Positions 32,741 to 42,024 of a stretch of DNA of 47,233 bases are shown piece by piece. Both the position numbers and the translations under genes were made by a program. Every line of letters begins with the position of its first letter. Within the stretch, counting starts at the first letter, position 1. Below the pieces are notes generated by a model, which made no database searches, was not told the origin of the DNA, and saw nothing but the letters and a program-made list of their open reading frames with translations. This DNA is from Ruminococcus sp. (lineage in GTDB: Bacteria; Bacillota; Clostridia; Oscillospirales; Ruminococcaceae): contig JAFUQX010000030.1 in the NCBI GenBank assembly GCA_017472145.1, positions 1-47,233 on the forward strand, given 5' to 3'.

Positions 32741-34204
32741 ATGAAAAAATGGAAAGCGCTTTGTGCAGGACTCACCTTAGCGGCCGCAGCGGTTTTCTGT
32801 ACCGGAGGAATGCTTGGGCTGTATCACGCTGAGGACACGGAGATCACCGCCAGTGCGGAGACTCTCACTTACACCGAAAGCGGCAGCTGTTCAAACGGAA
32901 ACTATGGCACATGGTACTTTGAGGTGTCCTATAATCTCATTGAGGAGCAGTACTGGGACGACCAGCTGGGTGCGCCTGTATACACAGACCGTTATATCGT
33001 AGTGACGGGTGTCACCATGGATATCGAATGCTACTGCTATACCGGAGACAACTATTATGGAGGAGGACTGTATGATCTGAAGCTGAATATTCCCGCAGAG
33101 ATCGACGGTGTTCCGGTACGGGAGATCGGAAACGTCAGTGTAGACGGTGCAATTGAGGGCTATGCGATGTCATCCGGTACGCTGATGGTCAGACTGAACG
33201 TTCCGGACAGCGTGACAAAGATCGGAAATCTTACTATGGGAGAGGATGTCTCAGGCGACAAGGTTTATCTGTATATTCCATCCTCCGTGACCGAGATCGG
33301 CAGTGTTTCCATGGAGCGCGGTTTCCTTTCTCTCCCGAGTACACTTACGAGTCTGGGCCGTGTTTCTATGGGAAGCCTGAGATCCGACGACGGTCAGATC
33401 CGGTATGGAGGCAGCTTTGCGCAGTTTGCTGAGCTATACCCAAACTTCAGCCCGGAAACAGGATTTTTGAAATGCTCTGACTTTGAATTTTATTCTGTAA
33501 ACTACAATGATATTTTTGAATTCAGCGGGACAAGTGCAGAGTGGCTGGACATCTGTCCGGCGGGTCTGAGTGAGATCGAGGTAATATGCTCGGATGGCCG
33601 GGCCACGGCGATTCCGGACGATGATTCCTATATCTTTGATCTGGAGACAAAGACGGCGGTTTATGTGGGCAATGAGGAAGCGGATGTGACCTATGTGTAC
33701 ATACCGGAGAAGATTTCTGGTTATACGGTTGTAGGAATTGCAGAGGATGCACTGACCGGCTATGCCAGTCTGACACAGGTTGATATTCCTGCAACGGTAA
33801 CGGAGATTGCGGATCATTCTGTGGGGTACTGGAAGAATTCAGACGGGACCTATTCTTTGATGAGCAAGGTTGTGATTTCCTGCGTGGGAGGCAGTGCAGC
33901 GGAAACCTATGCCATTGAAAACGGGCTTTCCTATTATGTTCTGAAGCAGCCGGAGACGACGACTACCACTACGACGACGGTCACCACGACCACAACGACA
34001 AAGGCGGCGGAACAGACGGCCGTGCCGGGCGATCTTAATGGAAACGGGAAGATGAATATGATGGATCTGGTACAGATGTGCAAGTATCTTCTGGGGGAAG
34101 ACACGCTGAGTGCTTCTGGATATGCGGCGGCGGATGTAACGGGGGACAAATTGGTGAATGTGTTTGACCTTGCGCTTATGAAGCGGCTTTTGCTGACGCA
34201 GTGA
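32741..34204 (+). CDS. Secreted protein with LRR-like region and C-terminal type I dockerin
   Basis: 487-aa exported protein. A signal peptide with basic start and hydrophobic core (WKALCAGLTLAAAAVFCTGG) probably ends near ITASA. The middle contains BspA-like leucine-rich segments (VPDSVTKIGNLTMG, IPSSVTEIGSVSM, LPSTLTSLGRVSM). A Thr/Val-rich linker (about 406-424) leads to a dockerin (431-487) with two calcium-binding repeats, DLNGNGKMNMMD and DVTGDKLVNVFD. The dockerin attaches the protein to a cohesin of the cellulosome scaffold. No glycosidase domain was recognised. The start follows GAAAGGAG. Confidence 0.9.
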   Translation: MKKWKALCAGLTLAAAAVFCTGGMLGLYHAEDTEITASAETLTYTESGSCSNGNYGTWYFEVSYNLIEEQYWDDQLGAPVYTDRYIVVTGVTMDIECYCYTGDNYYGGGLYDLKLNIPAEIDGVPVREIGNVSVDGAIEGYAMSSGTLMVRLNVPDSVTKIGNLTMGEDVSGDKVYLYIPSSVTEIGSVSMERGFLSLPSTLTSLGRVSMGSLRSDDGQIRYGGSFAQFAELYPNFSPETGFLKCSDFEFYSVNYNDIFEFSGTSAEWLDICPAGLSEIEVICSDGRATAIPDDDSYIFDLETKTAVYVGNEEADVTYVYIPEKISGYTVVGIAEDALTGYASLTQVDIPATVTEIADHSVGYWKNSDGTYSLMSKVVISCVGGSAAETYAIENGLSYYVLKQPETTTTTTTTVTTTTTTKAAEQTAVPGDLNGNGKMNMMDLVQMCKYLLGEDTLSASGYAAADVTGDKLVNVFDLALMKRLLLTQ

Positions 34205-34213
34205 CGTACTTGC

Positions 34214-34889
34214 GCGCACAGAAAGGAATTTTTTTCGGTCCAGCAGTTTTTTGTAAAAAAAATGCTGGCGTAGGGTCTGGGACGAGGAGTCCCAGATGGC
34301 TGCGGAGCAGCCATGACGAAGCAAGCTGAATATTGAGCCGACTTCAGATCGAACAATCAAGCGCATTCCGCATTATAAAAAGAACCCTTCCCATAATGTC
34401 TGTTACAATAGGAAGGCTGCGCAGTCGTACAGGAAAAGTCAGCATGCGGAATGAGCGTACATAGCAAGAGCGGAACGAAGTGACAAATCTTGCGGCCCGT
34501 TCGAGCCTTGTTTCTCTAAGAGAATATACAAAGAAGTCCGCAGCTCAGTGATGGATGTCGCTTTAAGCTGCGGACTTTATCTTTTTCTCTCAGATAAACA
34601 AAACTCGTACAGGCCGCAAGAATTATTCGCTTCGCTCACTCTCTTGCTATGCTCCAAATTCCGCATCTGATCTTTTCTCCGCACTGTAACAAGGCTTTCT
34701 GAATAAACTTTCATTGAAACGTATGCCTTTTTAGAATGCGGAATTTGGGTTTTGCTCTACATTTGGAAAATGCGTCATTTTAGCTGGTGTGTTTCGCTCT
34801 CTGCGGAGAGCGACCAGGGACGCTGTCCCTGGACCCTGGCAGCATTTTCGAGAAATTGCTGCACCAAAAAGCTTTTCTTTCTGTGCGCT
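34214..34889. mobile_element. Non-autonomous inverted-repeat element, copy A (about 680 bp)
   Basis: The ends form an imperfect inverted repeat of about 60 bases. The left end gcgcacagaaaggaa...ccagcag matches the complement of the right end. Each end holds a ccagca/tgctgg-type hairpin. Internal nested palindromes include cattccgcat/atgcggaatg and aagtccgcagct/agctgcggactt. No credible gene. It begins 10 bases after the dockerin stop. Its left-end hairpin probably serves as that gene's terminator. Confidence 0.85.
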
Positions 34890-34946
34890 CAACAAGAACC
34901 ATTCCACGCAATTTGCTCCCTCCAAAAAAGAAATCCCGCAAAACAC

Positions 34947-34975
34947 GTGACAAACGAAACAAAACATGGTATAAT
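34947..34975 (+). promoter_or_regulatory. metG promoter
   Basis: GTGACA (34947-34952), 17-base spacer, TATAAT (34970-34975). It lies just outside the right end of element copy A. Confidence 0.82.
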
Positions 34976-35025
34976 ATAGGAAAACGTGCAGTGCACAAAA
35001 AAATTCCTGCAAGGAGGATGATCCT

Positions 35026-36969
35026 ATGTGTAAAAAATATTATATCACCACCCCGATCTATTACCCGTCCGGCAATCCCCATATCGGACATTGCTATACC
35101 ACGGTAGCCTGCGACTCCATCGCCCGTTACCGCCGTATGCAGGGCTATGATGTCATGTTCCTCACCGGTACGGACGAGCATGGCCTGAAAATCGAACAGA
35201 AGGCCGCCGAAAAGGGCGTGTCTCCCAAGGCCTATGTTGACGAGATCGTTGCCATCTTCAAAAACCTCTGGCAGTATATGAATATCAGCTATGACCGCTA
35301 TATCCGTACCACCGATGACTATCATATCGAAACCGTGCAGAAGATCTTCAAGGAGCTGTACGACAAGGGCTATATCTACAAGGGTGAATATACCGGCAAA
35401 TACTGCACCCCCTGCGAAAGCTTCTGGACAGACTCCCAGTTGGTGGACGGCAAGTGCCCCGAATGCGGCCGTGATGTTGTAGAAGCCAAGGAGGAGGCCT
35501 ACTTCTTCAAGATGTCTCCCTTTGCAGACCGCATTGAAAAGCTCCTGACCGAGACCGACTACCTCCAGCCGAAGACCCGTGCAACAGAGCTGGTCAACAA
35601 TTTCATCAAGCCCGGCCTGGAAGACCTCTGTGTGTCCAGAACCTCCTTCAAATGGGGCATTCCGGTTACCTTTGACGAAAAGCATGTGGTCTATGTATGG
35701 ATCGATGCGCTTTCCAACTATATCTCCGCTCTGGGCTTCTATAATGAGGCCTATCAGGATTATGAGCGCTTCTGGCCGGCGGATGTGCATATGGTAGCCA
35801 AGGATATCATGCGCTTCCACGCCATTATCTGGCCGGCTATGCTCATGGCTCTGGATCAGCCGCTTCCCAAGCACCTGGCCGTGCATGGCTGGATCACCTT
35901 CAACGGACAGAAGATGAGCAAGTCCCTGGGCAATGTAGTAGACCCGCTGGTGCTGGGTGAGCGCTATGGTGCGGACTCCATCCGTTATCACATTCTGCGT
36001 GAGATGGCACTGGGTGCGGACAGCTCCTTCTCCAATGAGATCATGATCAACCGGATCAACTCCGATCTGGCCAATGGTCTGGGCAATCTGGTATCCCGTA
36101 CGGTTGCGATGGTGGATAAGTATTTCGGCGGCACGCTGCCGATGGAGCGTCAGGCCGGCGAATTTGATGATGATCTGATCGCAATGGCCAGCGGTCTGCG
36201 AGATGCAGTGGATGGCTATATGGATCAGACTCAGCTGAATCTGGCGCTGGCTGAGATTTTCAAGGTGGTATCCCGTGCGAACAAGTATATTGACGAGACG
36301 GCGCCGTGGGTACTGGCGAAGGATGAGGCCAACAAGGTTCGTCTGGCAACGGTGCTGTACAATCTGCTGGAGACCATTCGTATTGTATCGACGCTGCTGT
36401 CGGCCTTCATGCCGAGCACGATGCCGGTGGTATGGGAGCAGATCGGTGCGCTGGAGGAAGACCGGACGTATGAGAATGCGGCAGTATTTGGCGTACTGAG
36501 AAAGAATGTGACCATTCAGAAGGGAGCGATCATCTTCCCGAGAATTGATGTAGAGAAGGAGATCGAGGCGCTGAACGAGATCATCAGCAGCAGTCTGCCG
36601 AAGGAGCCGGAGGAGGAGACCATTGAGGTACAGCCGGCGGCGGAGGAGATCGGGTTTGATGATTTTCTGAAGGTTGATCTGAGAGTGGCGAAGGTGACGG
36701 CCTGTGAGAAGGTGAAGAAGTCGAAGAAGCTGCTGTGTTTGCAGCTGGATGATGGCATGGGAGGTCGTCAGGTTGTGTCTGGCATTGCTCAGTGGTATAC
36801 GCCGGAGGAACTGATTGGGAAGAAGGTTATGGTTGTTGTGAATCTGAAGCCGGCGAAGCTGTGTGGAGTAGAGAGCAATGGTATGATTTGTGCAGCGGAC
36901 GCACCGGATGGCAGTGCGAAGGTAGTATTCCCGGATCAGAGTCTGCCGTGCGGTTCTAAGATTCGCTGA
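35026..36969 (+). CDS. metG: Methionyl-tRNA synthetase
   Basis: Class I synthetase of 647 aa charging initiator and elongator tRNA-Met. HIGH motif at residues 19-22 (PSGNPHIGH). The zinc-knuckle cysteines are C127, C130, C144 and C147. KMSKS lies at 296-300. An anticodon-binding helical domain follows. The last 105 residues form a Trbp111/EMAP II-type tRNA-binding domain (FDDFLKVDLRVAKVTACEKVKKSKKLL). The start follows AAGGAGG. It sits between two copies of the 700-bp repeat; the right copy begins at its stop codon. Confidence 0.97.
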   Translation: MCKKYYITTPIYYPSGNPHIGHCYTTVACDSIARYRRMQGYDVMFLTGTDEHGLKIEQKAAEKGVSPKAYVDEIVAIFKNLWQYMNISYDRYIRTTDDYHIETVQKIFKELYDKGYIYKGEYTGKYCTPCESFWTDSQLVDGKCPECGRDVVEAKEEAYFFKMSPFADRIEKLLTETDYLQPKTRATELVNNFIKPGLEDLCVSRTSFKWGIPVTFDEKHVVYVWIDALSNYISALGFYNEAYQDYERFWPADVHMVAKDIMRFHAIIWPAMLMALDQPLPKHLAVHGWITFNGQKMSKSLGNVVDPLVLGERYGADSIRYHILREMALGADSSFSNEIMINRINSDLANGLGNLVSRTVAMVDKYFGGTLPMERQAGEFDDDLIAMASGLRDAVDGYMDQTQLNLALAEIFKVVSRANKYIDETAPWVLAKDEANKVRLATVLYNLLETIRIVSTLLSAFMPSTMPVVWEQIGALEEDRTYENAAVFGVLRKNVTIQKGAIIFPRIDVEKEIEALNEIISSSLPKEPEEETIEVQPAAEEIGFDDFLKVDLRVAKVTACEKVKKSKKLLCLQLDDGMGGRQVVSGIAQWYTPEELIGKKVMVVVNLKPAKLCGVESNGMICAADAPDGSAKVVFPDQSLPCGSKIR

Positions 36970-37710
36970 AGCAGCGCATAAAAAGGAATTTTTTTCGGTC
37001 CAGCAGTTTTTTGCAAAAAAATGCTGGCGTAGGGTCTGGGACGAGGAGTCCCAGATGGCTGCGGAGCAGCCATGACGAAGCAAGCTGAATATTGAGCCGA
37101 CTTCAGGCCGAACAATCAAGCGCATTCCGCATTATAAAAAGGACTCTCCCTATACTGTCTGTTACAATAGGAAGTCTGCGCAGTCGTACAGGAAAAGTCA
37201 GCATGCGGAATGCGTGCACATAGCAAGAGCGTCAGCGCAGTGACAAATCTTGCGGCTCGTTCGAGCCTTGTTTCTCTAAGAGAATATACAAAAAAGTCCG
37301 CAGCTCAGTGATGGATCTCACTTTGAGCTGCGGACTTTATCTTTATTTCGCTCGGATAAAAAAACTCGTACAGGCCGCAAGAATTATTCGCTTCGCTCAC
37401 TCTCTTGCTATGCTCCAAATTCCGCATCTGATCTTTTCTCCATGCTGTAACAAGGCCTTCTGGATAAACTTTCATTGAAACGTATGCCTTTTTAGAATGC
37501 GGAATTTGGGTTTTGCTCTGTATTTGGAAAATGCGTCATTTTAGCTGGGGTGTTTCGCCGTCAGCGGACGGCGACCAGGGGCTTTGCCCCTGGACCCCAG
37601 CAGCATTTTCGAGAAATTGCTGCACCAACGGTGCCGTCCCCTTTGTCCCTTCGGGACATTTCCCCACCCCGTGGGGAATCACCAAAAAGCTTTTCTTTCT
37701 GTGCGCTGCT
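36970..37710. mobile_element. Non-autonomous inverted-repeat element, copy B (about 740 bp)
   Basis: Largely identical to copy A along its whole length, and in the same orientation. It carries an extra block of about 55 bases (37628-37682), a reverse-oriented palindromic module, inside its right terminal repeat. It fills exactly the gap between the metG stop (36967-36969) and the stop of the convergent LRR gene (37711-37713). It must therefore provide the transcription stop for both. Confidence 0.87.
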
Positions 37711-39351
37711 TTACTTTTCGTTCTCCTCCGGTGCGCTGTGACCTCTTTGATGCAGAATCGATGGCGCTGCTCCTCTGAAACGATTTACCGTGTCATCCTC
37801 CATAGACTCCTCCGGCTCATCCTCGCCCAGTATGCTCTCATAACCATCATCCGGCTCAGTCTCCGCTTCTGCTTCCGCCTCCTCAGCGGCCCGCTTCTGC
37901 TCCTCCTTGGCCTGCCGCAGGGCTTCCTTCTCCTCCGGCGTCATCATGTTCTTCTTTACCAGCTTCACCGCAAAGAATACGATCACGATCAGAACCGCTG
38001 CCGCCAGTACCCAGAATACCACCGTCTTCCACGGAAAATGTCTCGGACTAAAGCCTACACTCAGATCACACTCGCTGATGTAATCCTCCGCAGACGCAAA
38101 GCCCCTCAGCATAAAGCCCTCCACCGCCGTGGGAATCGCATTGCCGCTGCTGTCCTTTACCTCTGTACAGCCAAAGGCATATTCACCGATCTCCGATACA
38201 CGCTTGGGCAGAACGACCTCCATCAGACTGTCACAGGCGTAAAAGGCATGATCCTGAATCACCAGCGCTTCTCCCTCGCCGTCAGTCTCATTTTCCGCTC
38301 CTACAAAGGTCACCCGCTCCAGCGCAGTGCAGTCCGCAAAGGCCGTGCTCATAATGTTCGTCACACTCTCCGGAATCACCACCGCCGTAAGCCCGGAGCA
38401 GTAGTCAAATGCACCTGCACCAATGGTCAGCAGCCCCTCCGGCAGCTCTACATACTGTAAATTCATGCACTGGAAAAATGCACCATCATAAATGTCTATT
38501 ACGCCGGCCGGCACAGTAAAGGTCGTGTCCTCTCTGGACGGCGGATAGAAATACAGGATCGTCTCATCCGTGCTGTAGAGAATGCCATCCACCAGCTTAT
38601 AGGTCGGATGACCCTCCTCTACTGTCAGATCGGTCAGCCCCATACAGCCCAGGAAGGGAGACTCACCCAGATATTCCAGGGTGCTCGGAATGTGGAATTT
38701 CGTCAGACTCACACAGCCTGTGAAGCTGTATGAACCCAGTGCGCTCAGTCCCTCCGGAATATTCACGCTCTCCAGAGAGGAGCACATGTAGTACACAAAA
38801 TCTCCCATATCTGTCAGGGTCTCCGGCAGATCGGCCTCCTTCAGAGCCGTGCAGCTGCGGAAGGCCTCGTCTCCGATGGAGGTCACGCTGTCCCCGAAGG
38901 TCACTTCCTCCAGAGCGGTGCAGTAGGCAAACATACCCACCGGAATCTCTGTGAGACTGTCCGGAAGGGTGATGTGCTTCAGGGAGGTGCACTCTGCAAA
39001 GGTGTATGCGCCTGCGGTCGTAAGCGAACCGTTGTTCGGCAGAGTCACCGACTGAAGGTCTGTACAGCCTGCAAATGCTCCCTCTGCAATGGAGGAGATG
39101 GTGTAGCCGTCCAGCTCCGGCAGAACATTTACGTGAGTCGCTGTGGAAATACAGCTGGTGATCTCTACAAAACGAGAGTCATCGATCACCGTATAGGTCA
39201 GGATGCCATCATCAAAGGTGGTAACATCGCTGTTCTCCGGTGTTATACCCAGTCCATTGTTGCTTGCAAGGGCTGGTACAGCGGCTATATGCACTGCCAG
39301 GAACGCAGTGCCGACACCGGCCAGAAACCGGCGGATTGCATTTTTCTTCAT
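37711..39351 (-). CDS. BspA-type leucine-rich-repeat membrane protein 3
   Basis: 546-aa surface protein. A signal peptide (MKKNAIRRFLAGVGTAFLAV, ending near ALA) is followed by about fifteen LRR_5 repeats of the FAxCTxLExVTLPxSVTxIG kind. One membrane helix lies near 443-466 (WKTVVFWVLAAAVLIVIVFF), and an acidic cytoplasmic tail of about 80 residues follows. Adhesion or protein binding is the usual BspA-type role. The start at 39351 follows AAAGGA at long spacing. It is the last of three paralogues, apparently in one transcript after glmS. Confidence 0.85.
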   Translation of the reverse strand: MKKNAIRRFLAGVGTAFLAVHIAAVPALASNNGLGITPENSDVTTFDDGILTYTVIDDSRFVEITSCISTATHVNVLPELDGYTISSIAEGAFAGCTDLQSVTLPNNGSLTTAGAYTFAECTSLKHITLPDSLTEIPVGMFAYCTALEEVTFGDSVTSIGDEAFRSCTALKEADLPETLTDMGDFVYYMCSSLESVNIPEGLSALGSYSFTGCVSLTKFHIPSTLEYLGESPFLGCMGLTDLTVEEGHPTYKLVDGILYSTDETILYFYPPSREDTTFTVPAGVIDIYDGAFFQCMNLQYVELPEGLLTIGAGAFDYCSGLTAVVIPESVTNIMSTAFADCTALERVTFVGAENETDGEGEALVIQDHAFYACDSLMEVVLPKRVSEIGEYAFGCTEVKDSSGNAIPTAVEGFMLRGFASAEDYISECDLSVGFSPRHFPWKTVVFWVLAAAVLIVIVFFAVKLVKKNMMTPEEKEALRQAKEEQKRAAEEAEAEAETEPDDGYESILGEDEPEESMEDDTVNRFRGAAPSILHQRGHSAPEENEK

Positions 39352-39353
39352 CT

Positions 39354-40829
39354 TTATGATTTTCCTTTCTTGTTGGGGTCGGGACGCTTGGACGCACTGC
39401 CCTGGCGTCCTCCCGGAACCGGTCTGGGCGTATAGGCTCTCTTTCGCAGAATCACGATCAGAGCAATTCCGCCGGCCAGAACCAGTACACCGCCTGCACT
39501 CAGAAGCACCGTCAGCCACGGGAATTCTCCATGGCCTGTGCCGGACAGGTCATACTGCTTTACAAAGTCATATATCACCTGATTGCTGCCGTATTCTACT
39601 GAAAATCCGGAAACCTTCTGAGGCTCTGTGTCCTCGGATTCCGCATAGTACCCCATTGCACCGTCGCCAAGCTCCTCGATGGAATCCGGCAGGTACAGCT
39701 TTTTCATCCCCATACAATTAAAGAAGGCATACGCACCGATGGACGTCGTGCCCTCCGGTATCACAAGCTCCGTCAGACCGGCGCAGGTGTAGAAGGCATA
39801 ATCACTGATCATGGTCAGGCTGGAGGGCAGCGTAACGCTTTTCAGCCCGGAGCAATAGGCCAGCATGGAATCGGAGAGGATCTCTGTGCCCTCCGGGATC
39901 ACCAGGGATTCCAGCCCCGTGCAGCGGAAAAATACATCCCGTCCGAAAACCGTGGCCTGATTCAGGTCAATGCTTTTCAGCTTTACGGCATCCACAAAGC
40001 TGCCGTTGGCGATCTGTGTGCAGCCGTCCGGTACGGTATAGCTTTCCCCGGCCTTATTTTCCGGGTAGCGGACCAGTGTCACACCGTCTGCCGTAAACAG
40101 CACCCCATCCTTATCACAGAACATGGCGTTGCCCTCGTCTACTGTAATCGCTTCCAGTGAGCCGCAGTCCTGAAAGACATATTGTCCCAGATTGACCGTG
40201 GCGGCCGGAAGCTTCAGTTCCGTCAGGGCCTCACAGCCCTGGAAGGCATAGTCCGCAATGGCGTCCGTGCTCTCCGGGAGAGTCAGCTCTGTCAGAGCCG
40301 CACAGTTGTAGAAGGCCTCGGAACCAATGGTTGTAAGCCCCTCCGGCAGTGTGACCTTTGTAAGGGCCGTGCATTCATAAAAGGCCGCCTGCGGAAGCTC
40401 CTCAATACCGCCGGGAAGGGTCACCTCCTCCAGCGCAGAGCAGGCATCAAAAACACCAGCTCCGAATGACGTTACCGTTTCCGGCATGGTGACCTTTTTC
40501 AGGACACTGCATGCAGAAAAGGCCTGCCGTCCGATGGAGGTCACCGAATCTGGGATCACGACCTCCTCCAGAAAATAGCATTCTGAAAAGGCTGAGTCCG
40601 CGATCGCTGTTACAGTGCGCCCGTCAATGCTTTCCGGAATCTCACAGGTAACTGCGTTCTGAAGACAGTTGGTAATGATGATGCTGCCGTCCTCCTGAAA
40701 ATCATAGTTCAGATCCTCATAGAGCATGCTTTCCGGATTCTCCGGATCGGTCGCTGAAACCGGCATTGCGCCTATCAGAGACGCACTCATCACCGCTGCA
40801 CAGAAAAGTGCAAATCCGTTTCTTTTCAT
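39354..40829 (-). CDS. BspA-type leucine-rich-repeat membrane protein 2
   Basis: 491-aa paralogue of its two neighbours. Signal peptide (residues 1-26, ending PVSA), LRR_5 repeats (about 60-400) such as FSACSVLKKVTMPETVTSFG, and a C-terminal membrane helix (WLTVLLSAGGVLVLAGGIAL). The short basic tail RKRAYTPRPVPGGRQG continues to the C-terminus. There is no LPXTG sorting motif and no dockerin, so it is held by the helix. It ends 2 bases before the start of LRR 3, and 6 bases separate it from LRR 1. Confidence 0.87.
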   Translation of the reverse strand: MKRNGFALFCAAVMSASLIGAMPVSATDPENPESMLYEDLNYDFQEDGSIIITNCLQNAVTCEIPESIDGRTVTAIADSAFSECYFLEEVVIPDSVTSIGRQAFSACSVLKKVTMPETVTSFGAGVFDACSALEEVTLPGGIEELPQAAFYECTALTKVTLPEGLTTIGSEAFYNCAALTELTLPESTDAIADYAFQGCEALTELKLPAATVNLGQYVFQDCGSLEAITVDEGNAMFCDKDGVLFTADGVTLVRYPENKAGESYTVPDGCTQIANGSFVDAVKLKSIDLNQATVFGRDVFFRCTGLESLVIPEGTEILSDSMLAYCSGLKSVTLPSSLTMISDYAFYTCAGLTELVIPEGTTSIGAYAFFNCMGMKKLYLPDSIEELGDGAMGYYAESEDTEPQKVSGFSVEYGSNQVIYDFVKQYDLSGTGHGEFPWLTVLLSAGGVLVLAGGIALIVILRKRAYTPRPVPGGRQGSASKRPDPNKKGKS

Positions 40830-40835
40830 AGCGGC

Positions 40836-41996
40836 TCAATCCTTCTTCTTAGAGGAAAGCACAACGGCCGCAATGCCGCCGCACAGAGCCACGCCGCCCA
40901 GCACCATGAGCACGATCTTCATGATCGTTCCGAAGCCCTCGTCCTTTTCCTCCGTCTGAACGACTACATCCACCTGCTCAGCTGCATCCTGGGAGATCTC
41001 CTCACCGCCGGCGGCCAGCTCCTCCTCTGTCCGGGAGACAAAGGTAAAGCTGTTTTCATAGTCATATTCCTCATCGGTATCGGTTGCATAGGTTTCAGCC
41101 GCAGAACCGCTGAGTCCGTAGATGACAAAGCCGCTCTTGGCCTTATCCATATCCGAATTATAGCCCAGTGCACAGTAGCCGATCTCCTCCACGCTGGCCG
41201 GGATCACGATGGACTCCAGTCCGGCTCCGGCAAAAGCGCCCTGCCCGATGGAGAGCAGTGTCTGGGGCAGAGTGATCTCTGTCAGAGAGCCGCAGCCGGC
41301 AAAGGCCGCAGAATCGATAGAGAGCAGATTGTCAGAGAGGGTCACCTCAGTCAGCTGCTGCATATAGGCGCAGGAATAGGCGCTGAGCTGAGTCACATTG
41401 TCCGGAATATCCAGCTTTTTCAGCGGTGTGTAGGCAAAGGCCCATGTATCCAGATAGATCAGGCTGTCCGGCAGGGTCAGCTCATAGAGATTGTCACAGC
41501 TGGCAAAGGAGCCGTGATAGATCTCCTCGACGCCCTCCGGTACGACATAGGAGTCGCCCTCCTTGGCCGGCGGATAGGCTACCAGCGCAATGCCGTCCTT
41601 GGAAAACAGCACGCCGTCCTCCTCCTTGAAGGCCGGGTTGTTTTCATCCACCTCAAATTCCTTGATATTCGTTCCGAAGAATGCGCTTGCGCCGATGTGG
41701 GCCAGGGTCTCCGGAATGGTTACCTTTTCAATGCCGATCTGGTTGTTGAACAGGAAGTTCTCCAGTCCCACAACGGTATTCCCATCGATCTCCTCCGGGA
41801 TGGTGATCTCGGCTTCTTCCGGCTCATAGGCGGAGATCACCGCACCGCCGTATTCCTCGTCAATATAATAGGTATAGGCACCGGAGGTGATCTCCTCCGG
41901 CTCTGAAGTCTCTGTATCTGCATACGCTGTAAATCCGCTTGCACAGCAGAATACGCCGCATACAGTCAGTACGGACAGCTTCCATCTGGAAAGCAT
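40836..41996 (-). CDS. BspA-type leucine-rich-repeat membrane protein 1
   Basis: 386-aa paralogue with signal peptide (MLSRWKLSVLTVCGVFCCAS, cleavage near AYA), about nine LRR_5 repeats (FLFNNQIGIEKVTIPETLAHIG and similar), and a C-terminal hydrophobic helix (IVLMVLGGVALCGGIAAVVL) ending SSKKKD. The ATG at 41996 is better spaced from AGAAAGGA than an in-frame GTG at 42005. It starts 28 bases after the glmS stop on the same strand, so glmS and the three LRR genes may form one operon. Confidence 0.85.
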   Translation of the reverse strand: MLSRWKLSVLTVCGVFCCASGFTAYADTETSEPEEITSGAYTYYIDEEYGGAVISAYEPEEAEITIPEEIDGNTVVGLENFLFNNQIGIEKVTIPETLAHIGASAFFGTNIKEFEVDENNPAFKEEDGVLFSKDGIALVAYPPAKEGDSYVVPEGVEEIYHGSFASCDNLYELTLPDSLIYLDTWAFAYTPLKKLDIPDNVTQLSAYSCAYMQQLTEVTLSDNLLSIDSAAFAGCGSLTEITLPQTLLSIGQGAFAGAGLESIVIPASVEEIGYCALGYNSDMDKAKSGFVIYGLSGSAAETYATDTDEEYDYENSFTFVSRTEEELAAGGEEISQDAAEQVDVVVQTEEKDEGFGTIMKIVLMVLGGVALCGGIAAVVLSSKKKD

Positions 41997-42024
41997 TTCC
42001 GTCACATCCTTTCTTTTTCTTCTT

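Noticed and set aside
36240-36969. Shift in codon preference between the two halves of metG, suggesting a recombinant gene
   Set aside because: Both halves keep family motifs in frame; the impression of bias was not quantified.
34780-37125. 781-codon open frame opposite metG
   Set aside because: Shadow of metG; its start and end lie in the flanking repeat elements.
37711-41996. Sortase-anchored surface proteins
   Set aside because: No LPXTG-like motif precedes the C-terminal helices.
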